A stretch of DNA of 64,000 nucleotides. Origin: Caulobacteraceae bacterium (GTDB taxonomy: Bacteria; Pseudomonadota; Alphaproteobacteria; Caulobacterales; Caulobacteraceae). The stretch is from positions 62,001 to 126,000 of the forward strand of contig CANJLQ010000002.1 in assembly GCA_947475735.1 (NCBI GenBank). The letters run 5' to 3'. The translations under genes were made by a program, and so were the position numbers. The first letter of the stretch is position 1, and every line of letters starts with the position of its first letter. The notes beneath the pieces were generated by a model. It had not been told where the DNA came from, searched no databases, and saw nothing but the letters and a program-made list of their open reading frames with translations. Below are positions 34,331 to 42,922 of this stretch, piece by piece.

Positions 34331-36712
34331 ATGACGAAAGGCGAAATCACCGTCCGTCTCGCCGAAGAGACCGGTTTTTTTACCTCTTGCGATCAGGATC
34401 GGCGCACGTTGGGGGAGAGACCACCTTTGGAATGGCTTGTGAATTGCCTGGTGGTACAGCACGACTGGCGGCTGACGCTGCTGGCCGCCGGCGTATGCGT
34501 GACCGGACTGGCCACCTGTATCGCCTTGATCGGCATGGCCCGCCGGTCGGCGTCACAAGAGCGCATCGTCCTGGGCGGCTGCGCCGGCGTGGTCGGCGGT
34601 CTTGCTGTGTGGGCGACGCACTTCCTGGCCATGCTGGGCTATCAGTCCGCCACCTCGCTGCGTTACGGTGGTGCCGAGACCCTGGCGTCGCTCGGAATCG
34701 TGATCGTCGGCCTCATCCTCGGCGTGGCCGTCGCCTTGGGCACCACATCGCGCCTGACCCGGTCGCTGGTCGCCCTGGTGGCCGCCGCCAGTGTGGCGGC
34801 AATGCATTTCGTGGGTATGGCGGCCATTCGCATCGACGGAGTCAGGGTGGTCTGGGACCTGGCGGGGACCGCCGTCGTCGTGTCTCTCAGCCTGGCACTG
34901 GCCCTGTGCACCGCCCTTTGGGCGCGGCGGGACGGCTGGTGGCGTATTCCCGCCAACACGGGCTTCGCGGTCCTGAGTGTCTGCACACTGCATTTCGGCT
35001 CGATGGCTTTCGTGGATCTGGTCCCGGACCCCACGGCCGTGATTCCGGCTCGGGCCATCTCCGAAACGGGACTGCTGATCTGGGTCGTGGGCGGCGCGAC
35101 CCTGGTGGTCGGGATCGCCAGCGTGGTCACAGCGGTCGGCCTGTGGGGCCGAAACACGGCCCTGAGCCAGCTGCGCGAGGCCATCGACACCATGCCGGAC
35201 GGCCTGGGGTTCTATGACGCGGACGACCGTCTGCTGATCTGGAACGCGCGCTACGCCGAGGTGAACACCGAACTGGCCGCGGCCCTGTCAGTGGGGGTCC
35301 GGTTCCGCGACATGCTGCAGATCGGCCTGGATCAGGGGCTCTATCCCGACGCTGTGGGCCGCGAGGCCGAGTGGATCGAGGAGCGGCTAGCCGCGCGGAG
35401 ACGTCTGTCCAACACCCTGGAACAACAGGTCGGCGGGGACCGCTGGCTGAGGGTCCAGGACCGGCGCACGGCCCAGGGCGGGATCGTCACCGTCGTCAAC
35501 GACATCACCGACCTGAAACGCGACGCCCAGGCCCTGGCCGAGGCAAGGGACGCCGCCGAGCAGGCCAATCGCGCCAAGTCCGAGTTCCTGGCCAATATGA
35601 GCCACGAGATCCGCACGCCCCTGAACGGCGTGATCGGCCTGACCCAGGCCCTGGCAAAGACCGATCTCGATCCCGGTCAGCGCGAGATGCTGGACCTGAT
35701 CCAGTCCTCGGGACACACGCTGAAGACGCTGCTGAGCGACATCCTGGATCTGGCCCGGGTCGAGTCCGGGCGGCTGGAGATCGCCGACGAGCCCTATGAC
35801 CTGGCCCGGGCGATCCACGAGGCGGCTCAGCTCTACGGGGCGCCGGCCAAGGAGAAGGGGCTGCAGTTCTTCGTCGACGTCGACCCGTCGGCCGCCGGCT
35901 GGGTCCGGGGCGATGTGGTGCGGCTGAAGCAGGTCCTGACCAATCTGGTGTCCAACGCCGTCAAGTTCACGACCACCGGCTTCGTCAGCCTGACGGCCAC
36001 GGCGGCCAAGACCGCAGACGGCTCGTCCATCCTGAGGTTCACCGTGGAGGACACCGGCGTCGGCTTCGACGCGGCGGCGAAGGCGCGTCTGTTCACGCGC
36101 TTCGAGCAGGCGGACGGGACGATCACGCGGCGGTTCGGAGGCACGGGCCTGGGCCTGGCCATCTGCCGGCAGCTGGCGGAGACCATGGGAGGCGCGCTGG
36201 ATTGCGAGAGCGAGCCCGGCGGTGGCTCGGCCTTCATCCTGACCTTGCCGATGGTCGAGGCGGACGCCCCGATAGCAGCGCCGACGCCCGCCTGCGCGGA
36301 GGTGGACCCCCGGGCCCGCCGCGTGAAGGTCCTGATCGCCGACGATCACCCCACCAATCGCAAGGTGGTGGAGCTGATCCTGGGGGCGGCCCCAGTCGAC
36401 CTGACGGCCGTCGAGGACGGGGCGCAGGCCCTGGCGGCGGCCTGCGGCCAGGCGTTCGACCTGATCCTGATGGACATGCAGATGCCGGTGATGGACGGCC
36501 TGACGGCGGTCCGGGCCATCCGACTGAACGAGACGACGACCGGGGCCCGTCGGACCCCGATCGTCATGCTGACCGCCAATGCCCTGGCCGATCACATCGC
36601 GGCGGGTCAGGCGGCCGGAGCGGATCGGCACCTGGCCAAGCCGTTCGACGCCGCCGAACTTCTGGCCCTCGTCGAGGAACTCGGCGGCGAGAGCCGTGCC
36701 CTCGCCGCCTGA
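34331..36712 (+). CDS. MHYT-domain hybrid sensor histidine kinase
   Basis: A 793-residue membrane kinase. Residues about 40-270 form an MHYT sensor: seven hydrophobic helices with the repeated motifs THFLAM (96-101), MHFVGM (158-163) and LHFGSM (near 219), proposed to bind copper or a diatomic gas. A PAS domain (IDTMPDGLGFYDADDRLLIW), a HisKA box with His near 425 (ANMSHEIRTPLNGVIGL), HATPase (NLVSNAVKFT, GTGLGLAICRQ) and a C-terminal receiver (LILMDMQMPVMDG) follow. A TTG at 34427, preceded by GGGGGAGAG, is an attractive alternative start at the sensor boundary. It is divergent from phoR. Confidence 0.9.
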   Translation: MTKGEITVRLAEETGFFTSCDQDRRTLGERPPLEWLVNCLVVQHDWRLTLLAAGVCVTGLATCIALIGMARRSASQERIVLGGCAGVVGGLAVWATHFLAMLGYQSATSLRYGGAETLASLGIVIVGLILGVAVALGTTSRLTRSLVALVAAASVAAMHFVGMAAIRIDGVRVVWDLAGTAVVVSLSLALALCTALWARRDGWWRIPANTGFAVLSVCTLHFGSMAFVDLVPDPTAVIPARAISETGLLIWVVGGATLVVGIASVVTAVGLWGRNTALSQLREAIDTMPDGLGFYDADDRLLIWNARYAEVNTELAAALSVGVRFRDMLQIGLDQGLYPDAVGREAEWIEERLAARRRLSNTLEQQVGGDRWLRVQDRRTAQGGIVTVVNDITDLKRDAQALAEARDAAEQANRAKSEFLANMSHEIRTPLNGVIGLTQALAKTDLDPGQREMLDLIQSSGHTLKTLLSDILDLARVESGRLEIADEPYDLARAIHEAAQLYGAPAKEKGLQFFVDVDPSAAGWVRGDVVRLKQVLTNLVSNAVKFTTTGFVSLTATAAKTADGSSILRFTVEDTGVGFDAAAKARLFTRFEQADGTITRRFGGTGLGLAICRQLAETMGGALDCESEPGGGSAFILTLPMVEADAPIAAPTPACAEVDPRARRVKVLIADDHPTNRKVVELILGAAPVDLTAVEDGAQALAAACGQAFDLILMDMQMPVMDGLTAVRAIRLNETTTGARRTPIVMLTANALADHIAAGQAAGADRHLAKPFDAAELLALVEELGGESRALAA

Positions 36713-36727
36713 GCCCTTCGGGGAGCT

Positions 36728-36943
36728 CTATTCGTAGCCGTGGGCGGCTTCGTTGATGACCTGGCTGGGCATCTTGGAGAAGTCGACTGACAGGGGCGCG
36801 GGCGTGGCGGCCTTGGCCTGGAAGGTCTTGATGACGTGTTCCAGGCGGCGGCGAACCTCCTGCTCGGCCTCGGCGCCGGGTTCGAGGTTCAGAGGGGCCA
36901 GGCAGAAGTCGATGATGGCCTGGGGTCTGCTGAGCGGTTCCAT
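36728..36943 (-). CDS. Small protein downstream of isocitrate lyase, unknown
   Basis: A 71-residue protein beginning MEPLSRPQAIIDFCLAPLNL, with an amphipathic helix (EAEQEVRRRLEHVIKTFQ) and a short C-terminal segment. No family was recognised. It follows aceA by 22 bases on the same strand, with an A/G-rich ribosome site (GAAACGAGGAGACG), so it is probably co-expressed with isocitrate lyase. Codon use matches its neighbours. Confidence 0.7.
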   Translation of the reverse strand: MEPLSRPQAIIDFCLAPLNLEPGAEAEQEVRRRLEHVIKTFQAKAATPAPLSVDFSKMPSQVINEAAHGYE

Positions 36944-36965
36944 GGGATCGTCTCCTCGTTTCTGA

Positions 36966-38240
36966 TCAGGCCGCGAACTGCGCGGTTTCGGTGGAGTCCT
37001 TCAGCGCCGTCGTCGAGGACGTGCCGTTGGAGATGACGGTCGCCACCTGGTCGAAATAGCCGGTGCCGACCTCGCGCTGGTGACGGGTGGCGGTGTAGCC
37101 GATGGCCTCGTTGGCGAACTCGCGCTGCTGGAGCTCGGAATAGGCCGCCATGCCGCGGTCGCGGTAACCGTCGGCCAGCTCGAACATCGAGTTGTTCAGG
37201 CTGTGGAAGCCGGCCAGCGTCACGAACTGGAACTTGTAACCCATGGCCCCCAGCTCGCGCTGGAACTTGGCGATGGTGGCGTCGTCCAGCTTGGCCTTCC
37301 AGTTGAAGGAGGGCGAGCAGTTGTAGGCCATCAGCTTGCCCGGATACTGCTTCTGCACGGCCTCGGCGAACTTCTTCGCATCGTCCAGATCGGGGTGCGA
37401 AGTCTCCCACCACAGCAGGTCGGCGATGTTGGCGTAGGACAGGCCGCGGGCGATGCAGTGGTCCAGGCCCGTGCCTTCCTTGAGCCGGAAGAAGCCTTCC
37501 GGCGTGCGGTTGTCGCGGTCGATGAACGGCTGGTCGCGCTCGTCGATGTCCGAAGTGATCAGCTGGGCGGACTCGGCGTCGGTGCGGGCGACCGTGATGG
37601 TCGGGGCACCCATGACGTCGGCGGCGAGACGCGCGGCGATCAGGTTGCGCTCGTGCGCCTGGGTCGGGATCAGGACCTTGCCGCCCAGGTGGCCGCATTT
37701 CTTCTCGGACGCCAGCTGGTCCTCGAAGTGGACGCCGGCGGCGCCCGCCTCGATGAAGGCCTTCATGATCTCGAAGCTGTTCAGCGGGCCGCCGAAACCG
37801 GCCTCGGCATCGGCGACGATCGGCACGAACCAGTCGCGCTTGGCCCCGCCCTCCGCGTGCTCGATCTGGTCGGCGCGTTGCAGGGTGCGGTTGATGCGGC
37901 GGCACAGCTCGGGCGCGGCGTTGGCCGGGTACAGCGACTGGTCCGGATACATGGCCCCGGCGGTATTGGCGTCGGCGGCGACCTGCCAGCCCGACAGATA
38001 GATGGCCTTCAGCCCCGCGCGGACCATCTGCATGGCCTGGTTGCCGGTCACGGCGCCCAGGGCGTTGATGTAGGGCTCGGAGTGCAGCAGCTCCCACAGG
38101 CGGTTGGCCCCGCGTTCGGCGAGCGTGTGGGTGATCGGCACCGACCCGCGCAGACGCAGCACGTCCTCGGGCGTATAGGGGCGCTCGATTCCGTCGAAGC
38201 GGCCGGCGGGGGCGGGAACGAGGTCGGCGAAGGTGGTCAT
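36966..38240 (-). CDS. aceA: Isocitrate lyase
   Basis: A 424-residue enzyme of the glyoxylate shunt that cleaves isocitrate to succinate and glyoxylate. The catalytic loop KKCGH is at residues 180-184 (Cys182). [30 protein letters not shown] and [10 protein letters not shown] are highly conserved in the family. The length equals the short (about 430-residue) bacterial form. The upstream intergenic region holds two identical 13-bp sites and the divergent regulator at 38683, consistent with control by acetate or fatty-acid metabolism. Confidence 0.97.
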   Translation of the reverse strand: MTTFADLVPAPAGRFDGIERPYTPEDVLRLRGSVPITHTLAERGANRLWELLHSEPYINALGAVTGNQAMQMVRAGLKAIYLSGWQVAADANTAGAMYPDQSLYPANAAPELCRRINRTLQRADQIEHAEGGAKRDWFVPIVADAEAGFGGPLNSFEIMKAFIEAGAAGVHFEDQLASEKKCGHLGGKVLIPTQAHERNLIAARLAADVMGAPTITVARTDAESAQLITSDIDERDQPFIDRDNRTPEGFFRLKEGTGLDHCIARGLSYANIADLLWWETSHPDLDDAKKFAEAVQKQYPGKLMAYNCSPSFNWKAKLDDATIAKFQRELGAMGYKFQFVTLAGFHSLNNSMFELADGYRDRGMAAYSELQQREFANEAIGYTATRHQREVGTGYFDQVATVISNGTSSTTALKDSTETAQFAA

Positions 38241-38347
38241 GGGGAGCTCTCGGGTCGATGCGGTGGGACGGTGGTCGTCCGGTGCCCCTAGAGAACACGC
38301 GGTTGTCGGATTTGATACAGGCGGGCGGGCATCTGCGACGTCAGTTT

Positions 38348-38385
38348 GTCATGATGTGACTTTGATTAATCGGTCATGATGTGAC
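38348..38385. promoter_or_regulatory. Twin operators between aceA and its regulator
   Basis: GTCATGATGTGAC occurs twice, at 38348-38360 and 38373-38385, in direct orientation 25 bp apart. Each copy has inner dyad symmetry, GTCA-N5-TGAC. The pair lies 108-145 bases upstream of the aceA start and on the regulator's side of the intergenic region. Spacing and symmetry suit two dimers of the divergently encoded XRE-type regulator. The binding partner is inferred from position. Confidence 0.72.
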
Positions 38386-38410
38386 ACATTCCGTCTAGGT
38401 TTGCAGAGGG

Positions 38411-38626
38411 CGTTTCATCACGAAGGACACCAAGGGTTCACAAAGGACACGAAGACACCGAGGGGATCCGCCAGCGCCGACCGGTTCGTTCGAGATGGCG
38501 GGGCAGGATCGATCGACGCTCGCGTCGATCCTCATCTGGCCTGGCAGGCGCGAAAATCCATCGGCGCCGCGAACGCCAAACCCTTTGTGTCCTTTGTGAA
38601 CCCTTGGTGTCCTTGGTGATGAAACG
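38411..38626. repeat. Long inverted repeat with 44-bp arms
   Basis: Arms at 38411-38454 and 38583-38626 are reverse complements at 42 of 44 positions. They are built of A/G-rich units (AAGGACAC, CAAGGGTTCAC, AAAGGACAC). The 128-base centre contains a shorter imperfect hairpin around 38506-38531 (AGGATCGA...TCGATCCT). No reading frame in the element looks like a gene. It resembles a palindromic miniature repeat rather than a terminator, and separates the twin operators from the regulator start. Confidence 0.82.
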
Positions 38627-38682
38627 GCCCCCGCCAGAGCGCGTCCGATGGACGGAATGGCCTTCGGCCGGAGGGAGCGGGC

Positions 38683-40119
38683 ATGGACGTCGCGGTTGAT
38701 CGCAAGCTGTTCCTGGGGGCGCGGTTGAAGCGGCTGAGGCGTGAGCGGGGGCTGACGCAGACGGCGATGGCGGGGGACCTGGGAGTCTCGCCCAGCTATC
38801 TGAACCATATCGAGCGGAACCAGAGGCCGGTGACGGCGCAGCTGCTGCTGAGGTTGGCCGAGACCTATGACGTCGATCTGCGCGCGCTCGGCCAGGCGGG
38901 GCCGGCGGGAGAGCAGGCGCTGGCCGAGGTTCTGGCCGACCCGCTGTTTCAGGGGCTGGAGACGCCCCGGCACGAACTGCTGACCCTGACCGAGGAGGCA
39001 CCCGGGGCAGCGGAGGCGCTGGTGCGGCTGTACCGGGCCTTCACCGACCAGAGGGACCGGGCGCGGGCGGCGCTGATCGAGGGGGCGGCCCAGGAAGGCC
39101 CCTCCCCGTCCGACTGGGTGCGCGACTGGATCCAGAGCCGTTCGAACTATTTCCCTGAACTGGACGGTCTGGGGGAGACGCTGCACGCGTCGCTGGATCC
39201 CACCATGACCGGCGAGGGGTGCGAGGCCCTGGCCCGCGCGCGGCTGGCCCAGCGGCACAACCTGACGGTCAAGGTCATGCCGGCAGAGGTCATGGTGGAA
39301 TGGACGCGGCGGTTCGATCCGCACCGGCGCCGGCTGCTGCTGTCGGAGACGCTGGACCCGTCCAGCCGGGCCTTTTCCATCGTCTATCAGCTGGCCCTGG
39401 CCGAGCATGAGGCGGAGCTGACCGCCCTGGTCGAGGCGGCGCGGGCCCCGGACGCGGCGACGGCATCCCTGCTGAAGGTGTCGCTGACCAACACCCTCGC
39501 GGCGGCGATCCTGATGCCCTATGCGGCCTTCCAGCGGCTGGCGGAGGCGACCGGGTACGACATCGCGCGGCTGCAGGCGCGGTTCTCGGTGTCGTTCGAG
39601 CAGGTGTCGCATCGGTTGACGACGCTGAGCCGGCCGACGGCGCGAGGCGTGCCCTTCTTCCTGATCCGGGTGGATCAAGCGGGCAATGTGTCCAAGCGCT
39701 ATGCGTCGGGGGCCTTTCCCTTCGCCCGGTTCGGCGGGGCCTGTCCGCGGTGGAAGCTGCACAGCGCGTTTCGCACCCCCGGTCGGCTGGTGACCCAGAT
39801 CATCGAGACGCCGGACGGGACCCGCTGGTTCACCCTGGCGCGCACGGTCGACCGGCAGGGGGCATTGCAGGCGCAGGGGGGACAGGGGGAACGCTATGAC
39901 CTGGCCATCGGCCTGGGCTGCGAGCTGAAGGAGGCGAAGCGGCTGGCCTATGCGCGGGGGCTGGATCTGGAGGCGCCCGAGGTCACGCCGATCGGTCCGG
40001 CCTGCCGCCTGTGCCACCGCCACCCGTGCGCGCAGAGGGCCGCGCCGCCGGTGGACCGGCCGCTGAAGGTCGACGACTGGTCCAAGTCGGTCAGCCCCTA
40101 TCCGTTCGGAGCGGCGTGA
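38683..40119 (+). CDS. XRE-family regulator with short-chain fatty-acid (ScfR/RamB-type) domain
   Basis: A 478-residue protein. The N-terminal XRE helix-turn-helix (RRERGLTQTAMAGDLGVSPSYLN, residues about 20-45) is followed by an ImmA/IrrE-like middle region. The C-terminal half (FGGACPRWKLHSAFRTPGRL, then a cysteine-rich CRLCHRHPCAQR) is typical of DUF2083/ScfR proteins. RamB and MccR relatives control glyoxylate-cycle or methylcitrate genes and sense acyl-CoA-type ligands. Divergence from aceA with twin operators between them fits this role. Confidence 0.88.
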   Translation: MDVAVDRKLFLGARLKRLRRERGLTQTAMAGDLGVSPSYLNHIERNQRPVTAQLLLRLAETYDVDLRALGQAGPAGEQALAEVLADPLFQGLETPRHELLTLTEEAPGAAEALVRLYRAFTDQRDRARAALIEGAAQEGPSPSDWVRDWIQSRSNYFPELDGLGETLHASLDPTMTGEGCEALARARLAQRHNLTVKVMPAEVMVEWTRRFDPHRRRLLLSETLDPSSRAFSIVYQLALAEHEAELTALVEAARAPDAATASLLKVSLTNTLAAAILMPYAAFQRLAEATGYDIARLQARFSVSFEQVSHRLTTLSRPTARGVPFFLIRVDQAGNVSKRYASGAFPFARFGGACPRWKLHSAFRTPGRLVTQIIETPDGTRWFTLARTVDRQGALQAQGGQGERYDLAIGLGCELKEAKRLAYARGLDLEAPEVTPIGPACRLCHRHPCAQRAAPPVDRPLKVDDWSKSVSPYPFGAA

Positions 40120-40166
40120 TCCGATCAGGGGTCTGGCGTTCACCGGCATTGTGATATGAACCGGAC

Positions 40167-40442
40167 ATGGCCGACGGTGCTGTGACCCTGACCTTGACCC
40201 TGGACGACGCGATGGCCGCTCGCCTCGAAGCCGTCGCGCGGGACGTGGGCCTGTCGCCGGAGGCGCTGGTTGTCGGCATGATCGAGGACGCGGCCCGTCC
40301 CGGCGATCTGGATGCCGAACGCCGGGAATTGGCCCGGATCGCCCTGGCCGAATACGACCAGACCGGCGTGGCACACCCGCTGGAAGATGTGCTGCGTGAC
40401 GCCCGTGCCGACCTCCACACCCGTCTGACCGCCAAAGGATGA
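40167..40442 (+). CDS. Antitoxin, CopG/ParD-like ribbon-helix-helix
   Basis: A 91-residue protein. The opening VTLTLTLDDAMAARLEAVAR and the helix LSPEALVVGMIEDAA form a ribbon-helix-helix DNA-binding fold. The acidic C-terminus is suited to toxin binding. A small dyad (GTTCA-N14-TGAAC) just before the ATG could be its operator. The stop overlaps the ATG of the toxin gene (ATGA). Confidence 0.85.
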   Translation: MADGAVTLTLTLDDAMAARLEAVARDVGLSPEALVVGMIEDAARPGDLDAERRELARIALAEYDQTGVAHPLEDVLRDARADLHTRLTAKG

Positions 40443-40723
40443 GCCATCGGGTCGTGGTCCTGCCCAGGGCGCGGTCCGATCTGCTTCGACTGAACGGCTT
40501 TCTGGCGACGAAGAAGCCGCGAGCCGCGCACCGGGCGATGGACGCGATCGAGGCGGGACTTCGATCGCTCTCGACGCTGCCTTTGCGGCATGGGGCAGAG
40601 GAGGACGGCCTTCGGACATTGAACATTCGCTTCGGTCGCAGCGGCTATGTCGCCTGCTATCGCGTGGATGAGGACACGGTCGTGGTCGCGCGCGTGTTCC
40701 ACATGCGCGAGGACCGGGACTGA
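40439..40723 (+). CDS. RelE/ParE-family toxin
   Basis: A 94-residue toxin: RVVVLPRARSDLLRLNGFLA, a middle LPLRHGAEEDGLRTLNIRF, and a C-terminal YVACYRVDEDTVVVARVFH. The strand order and the late arginine and histidine positions fit the RelE/ParE fold. Whether it cleaves mRNA or targets gyrase cannot be decided. It is translationally coupled to the antitoxin and is convergent with the gene at 40760. Confidence 0.88.
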   Translation: MSHRVVVLPRARSDLLRLNGFLATKKPRAAHRAMDAIEAGLRSLSTLPLRHGAEEDGLRTLNIRFGRSGYVACYRVDEDTVVVARVFHMREDRD

Positions 40724-40759
40724 GCCACCCTGATACCGATCTGGAGCCACCTGAGGGGG

Positions 40760-41380
40760 TCAGGGGGAGCCAGCCGCGCGCTTGATACGACGGCGTTCGG
40801 CGCGCGACAGGGGGCGGTCAGGTTCGGCACGGGCCAAAGGATTGGAGTCCGGCGAAACAGACTCCACTTTCTCCAATCGCGCCGGCGTGGCGGGCCGGGG
40901 TGGCGCAGGGGCGGCCTGGGCCCTGAACAGCGCGAGCTCGGCCTCGGCGGCGCGCGCGAGGGACTCCGTGAGCCTGAGCTGATCGAGGGTGTTCGACCGC
41001 GAAGCGCGGCGGGTCGCCTGTTCGCCGGCCAGGTCGTCCGCGATGGCCGTGGCCTTGAGCTGGGCATGGACGCGGGTCCAGCGCGCGGCATCGGCGGCGT
41101 CGCCCGCATCCAGCGCGGCCATGATCCGGCGCCAGGCCTTGTCGAGGGCGGTGGCGAGATCGCCGACCGGCGCGGCGAGGTCCAGCGGTCGGGTGACACG
41201 ACCTCGCAGCGGTTGATCGCGTCGGAGCCAGCCCTCACGCGAGGCGCGGGACCAGAAGGTGGAGGGCGGCAGGTCGAAGGCCCGGCACAGGGCCACGGCC
41301 GTCTCGCCGGCCAGATAGGCCTCGCGGATGGGCGTCCAGACGTCGTCGGCGGGCGGGGTATCGGTGGCGAGATCGGTCAT
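40760..41380 (-). CDS. Helix-turn-helix protein of unknown function (terminase small subunit-like N-terminus)
   Basis: A 206-residue protein. Residues about 15-50 (WTPIREAYLAGETAVALCRA, FDLPPSTFWSRASREGW) look like the helix-turn-helix at the start of phage small terminases or related DNA-binding proteins. A long Ala-rich helical middle and a basic tail (RAERRRIKRA) follow. No phage genes surround it, so a domesticated or purely cellular DNA-binding protein is more likely. Function unknown. Confidence 0.65.
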   Translation of the reverse strand: MTDLATDTPPADDVWTPIREAYLAGETAVALCRAFDLPPSTFWSRASREGWLRRDQPLRGRVTRPLDLAAPVGDLATALDKAWRRIMAALDAGDAADAARWTRVHAQLKATAIADDLAGEQATRRASRSNTLDQLRLTESLARAAEAELALFRAQAAPAPPRPATPARLEKVESVSPDSNPLARAEPDRPLSRAERRRIKRAAGSP

Positions 41381-41423
41381 GGCGACCCGTCTGCCACGCG
41401 CCTGCGTCAGAATCGGACGCAGG

Positions 41424-42830
41424 TCAGATCAGGACGATGCGTCCGTCCGCCTGGCGATAGGCCACGCCCGCGCGGTCGAACAGTCGGGCGATCTCGGTGA
41501 CGGCGTCGGGGGTCTGGTCCAGCATGCGTTCGATGCCGTCGCGCAGGGTCGGATCGCCGGAGGCCCGGGTCAGGGCGGTCAGCCACTCGTCGCGCGTCAC
41601 GATGCCGTCGGTGCGGTTGGCGTCCAGCAGGCCCCGCACGAAGTCGAACCAGTCCCCGCCCCGCGCCCGCATCGCCGCCTCGGCGGCCAGACCCCAGACG
41701 GCACCGCAGGCGTAGTTCGCACGGTGCTCGCCGCGATCGGCGGCGGTCGCGATCGGGCCGTTGGCGGCCAGGGTCACGCAGTCATCGACCGACTTCTGAA
41801 GCTCGGCGCGGGCGTCATAGGCGGGCTCCAGCGCCTGGAGGGCGCGGATGGCCATGAGATCGGCGCCGCCCTCCATGATCCAGGCGTCGCGCGCGACCTC
41901 GTAGCGGACGGTCTGGCCCAGCCAGAAATGCGCGCTCTCGTGGCCGATGAACCAGCGCGCCATTCGGGTCAGATCGGCGCTGGGTTCGACGACGCCCGTG
42001 CCTTCGAAGCGCATGACGATCAGGCCCGGCATGACGCTGCCGCCCATCGAATAGACGTCCGGGGTCGGGCCGGTCCAGCTGACCATCACGGTCGGACGAT
42101 CGCTCTGACCCGAGCCGAGGCGGTCGGCGTAGAAGGCGGCGACACGGGGCGCGAAATCCCCCAGCGCCGCCGGAATCCACGCAGGGAGGCCCGGATCCAG
42201 CACCGTGGTCATGGCCTGCCCCTCGACCACGGCGGCGTCGCCGAACAGGACATAGGTGTCGGCGTTCGTTTCGGTGACGGAGGGGTGGCGCTGGCCCCGG
42301 AACAGGATCGGTCCGTTCGCGTCCCGCCAGGTGATCTCGGCGGGACCGCCTTCATGGTCCACGCCGTTGAGGTCGGACGGGAGAGCACTCGCCGCCTCGA
42401 TGGACGCCACGGGAAACAGGTCGAACTGGCCGCTGGGCAGGGCAACGGCTCCGTCAGAGAAGATCAGGGTGGCGTATTCGGCCTCCAGTTCCGACGCGCG
42501 AGGCTGCATCGACAGTCGGACGCGGCGGGGGACAGGGCCGCCGGAAATCGAGCGCAGGACGTCGTGGCTGCCGATGCGTTCCAGCACCACGCCGGGCGTC
42601 TCCACCCGCCACTGGTCCAGCCGCCAGGGCCGCCGGGGGCCGGGGCGGACTTGCAGCGCCGATCGCTGGAAGACCCAGACGGGGGCGTCGTCGTTCAGGA
42701 CATAGTCCAGGCTCCAGGCGTCGCCGTCGCGGGTGACCGCCGCGCGGACAGGCTCCTGCTGCGTATCCGCCCGGCCGGCGCTCGCTGTGAGCGCGAGGAT
42801 CGCCACCGCCGTCAGGATCGCCTTCATCAT
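41424..42830 (-). CDS. Secreted metallopeptidase-like protein, HExxH-x18-E (M1/M61-like)
   Basis: A 468-residue protein with a signal peptide (AILTAVAILALTASAGRA). Near residue 297 it carries HESAH followed, after exactly 18 residues, by the Glu of IMEGGADL. This HExxH-x18-E spacing defines gluzincin aminopeptidases such as M1 and M61. The N-terminal half looks like a beta-sandwich without detectable family motifs. The last residues (DPTLRDGIERMLDQTPDAVT) look like an M61-type helical end. Substrate unknown. No operon partner is obvious. Confidence 0.78.
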   Translation of the reverse strand: MMKAILTAVAILALTASAGRADTQQEPVRAAVTRDGDAWSLDYVLNDDAPVWVFQRSALQVRPGPRRPWRLDQWRVETPGVVLERIGSHDVLRSISGGPVPRRVRLSMQPRASELEAEYATLIFSDGAVALPSGQFDLFPVASIEAASALPSDLNGVDHEGGPAEITWRDANGPILFRGQRHPSVTETNADTYVLFGDAAVVEGQAMTTVLDPGLPAWIPAALGDFAPRVAAFYADRLGSGQSDRPTVMVSWTGPTPDVYSMGGSVMPGLIVMRFEGTGVVEPSADLTRMARWFIGHESAHFWLGQTVRYEVARDAWIMEGGADLMAIRALQALEPAYDARAELQKSVDDCVTLAANGPIATAADRGEHRANYACGAVWGLAAEAAMRARGGDWFDFVRGLLDANRTDGIVTRDEWLTALTRASGDPTLRDGIERMLDQTPDAVTEIARLFDRAGVAYRQADGRIVLI

Positions 42831-42922
42831 CGCTTTGTCCTCCCGAAAGGCGCGATATCCGGTCGGACGGGAGGCGTCACCTTAACGATCGCTCATGGGT
42901 CCAGGAGGTCGGCGCGTGAGGA

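Noticed and set aside
38401..38619. A short open frame inside the 44-bp-arm inverted repeat
   Set aside because: It is the translation of the palindromic arms; there is no ribosome site and no codon bias.
40760..41380. Phage remnant suggested by a terminase-like helix-turn-helix
   Set aside because: No other phage gene, attachment site or tRNA is nearby; the resemblance is limited to the short N-terminal helix-turn-helix.
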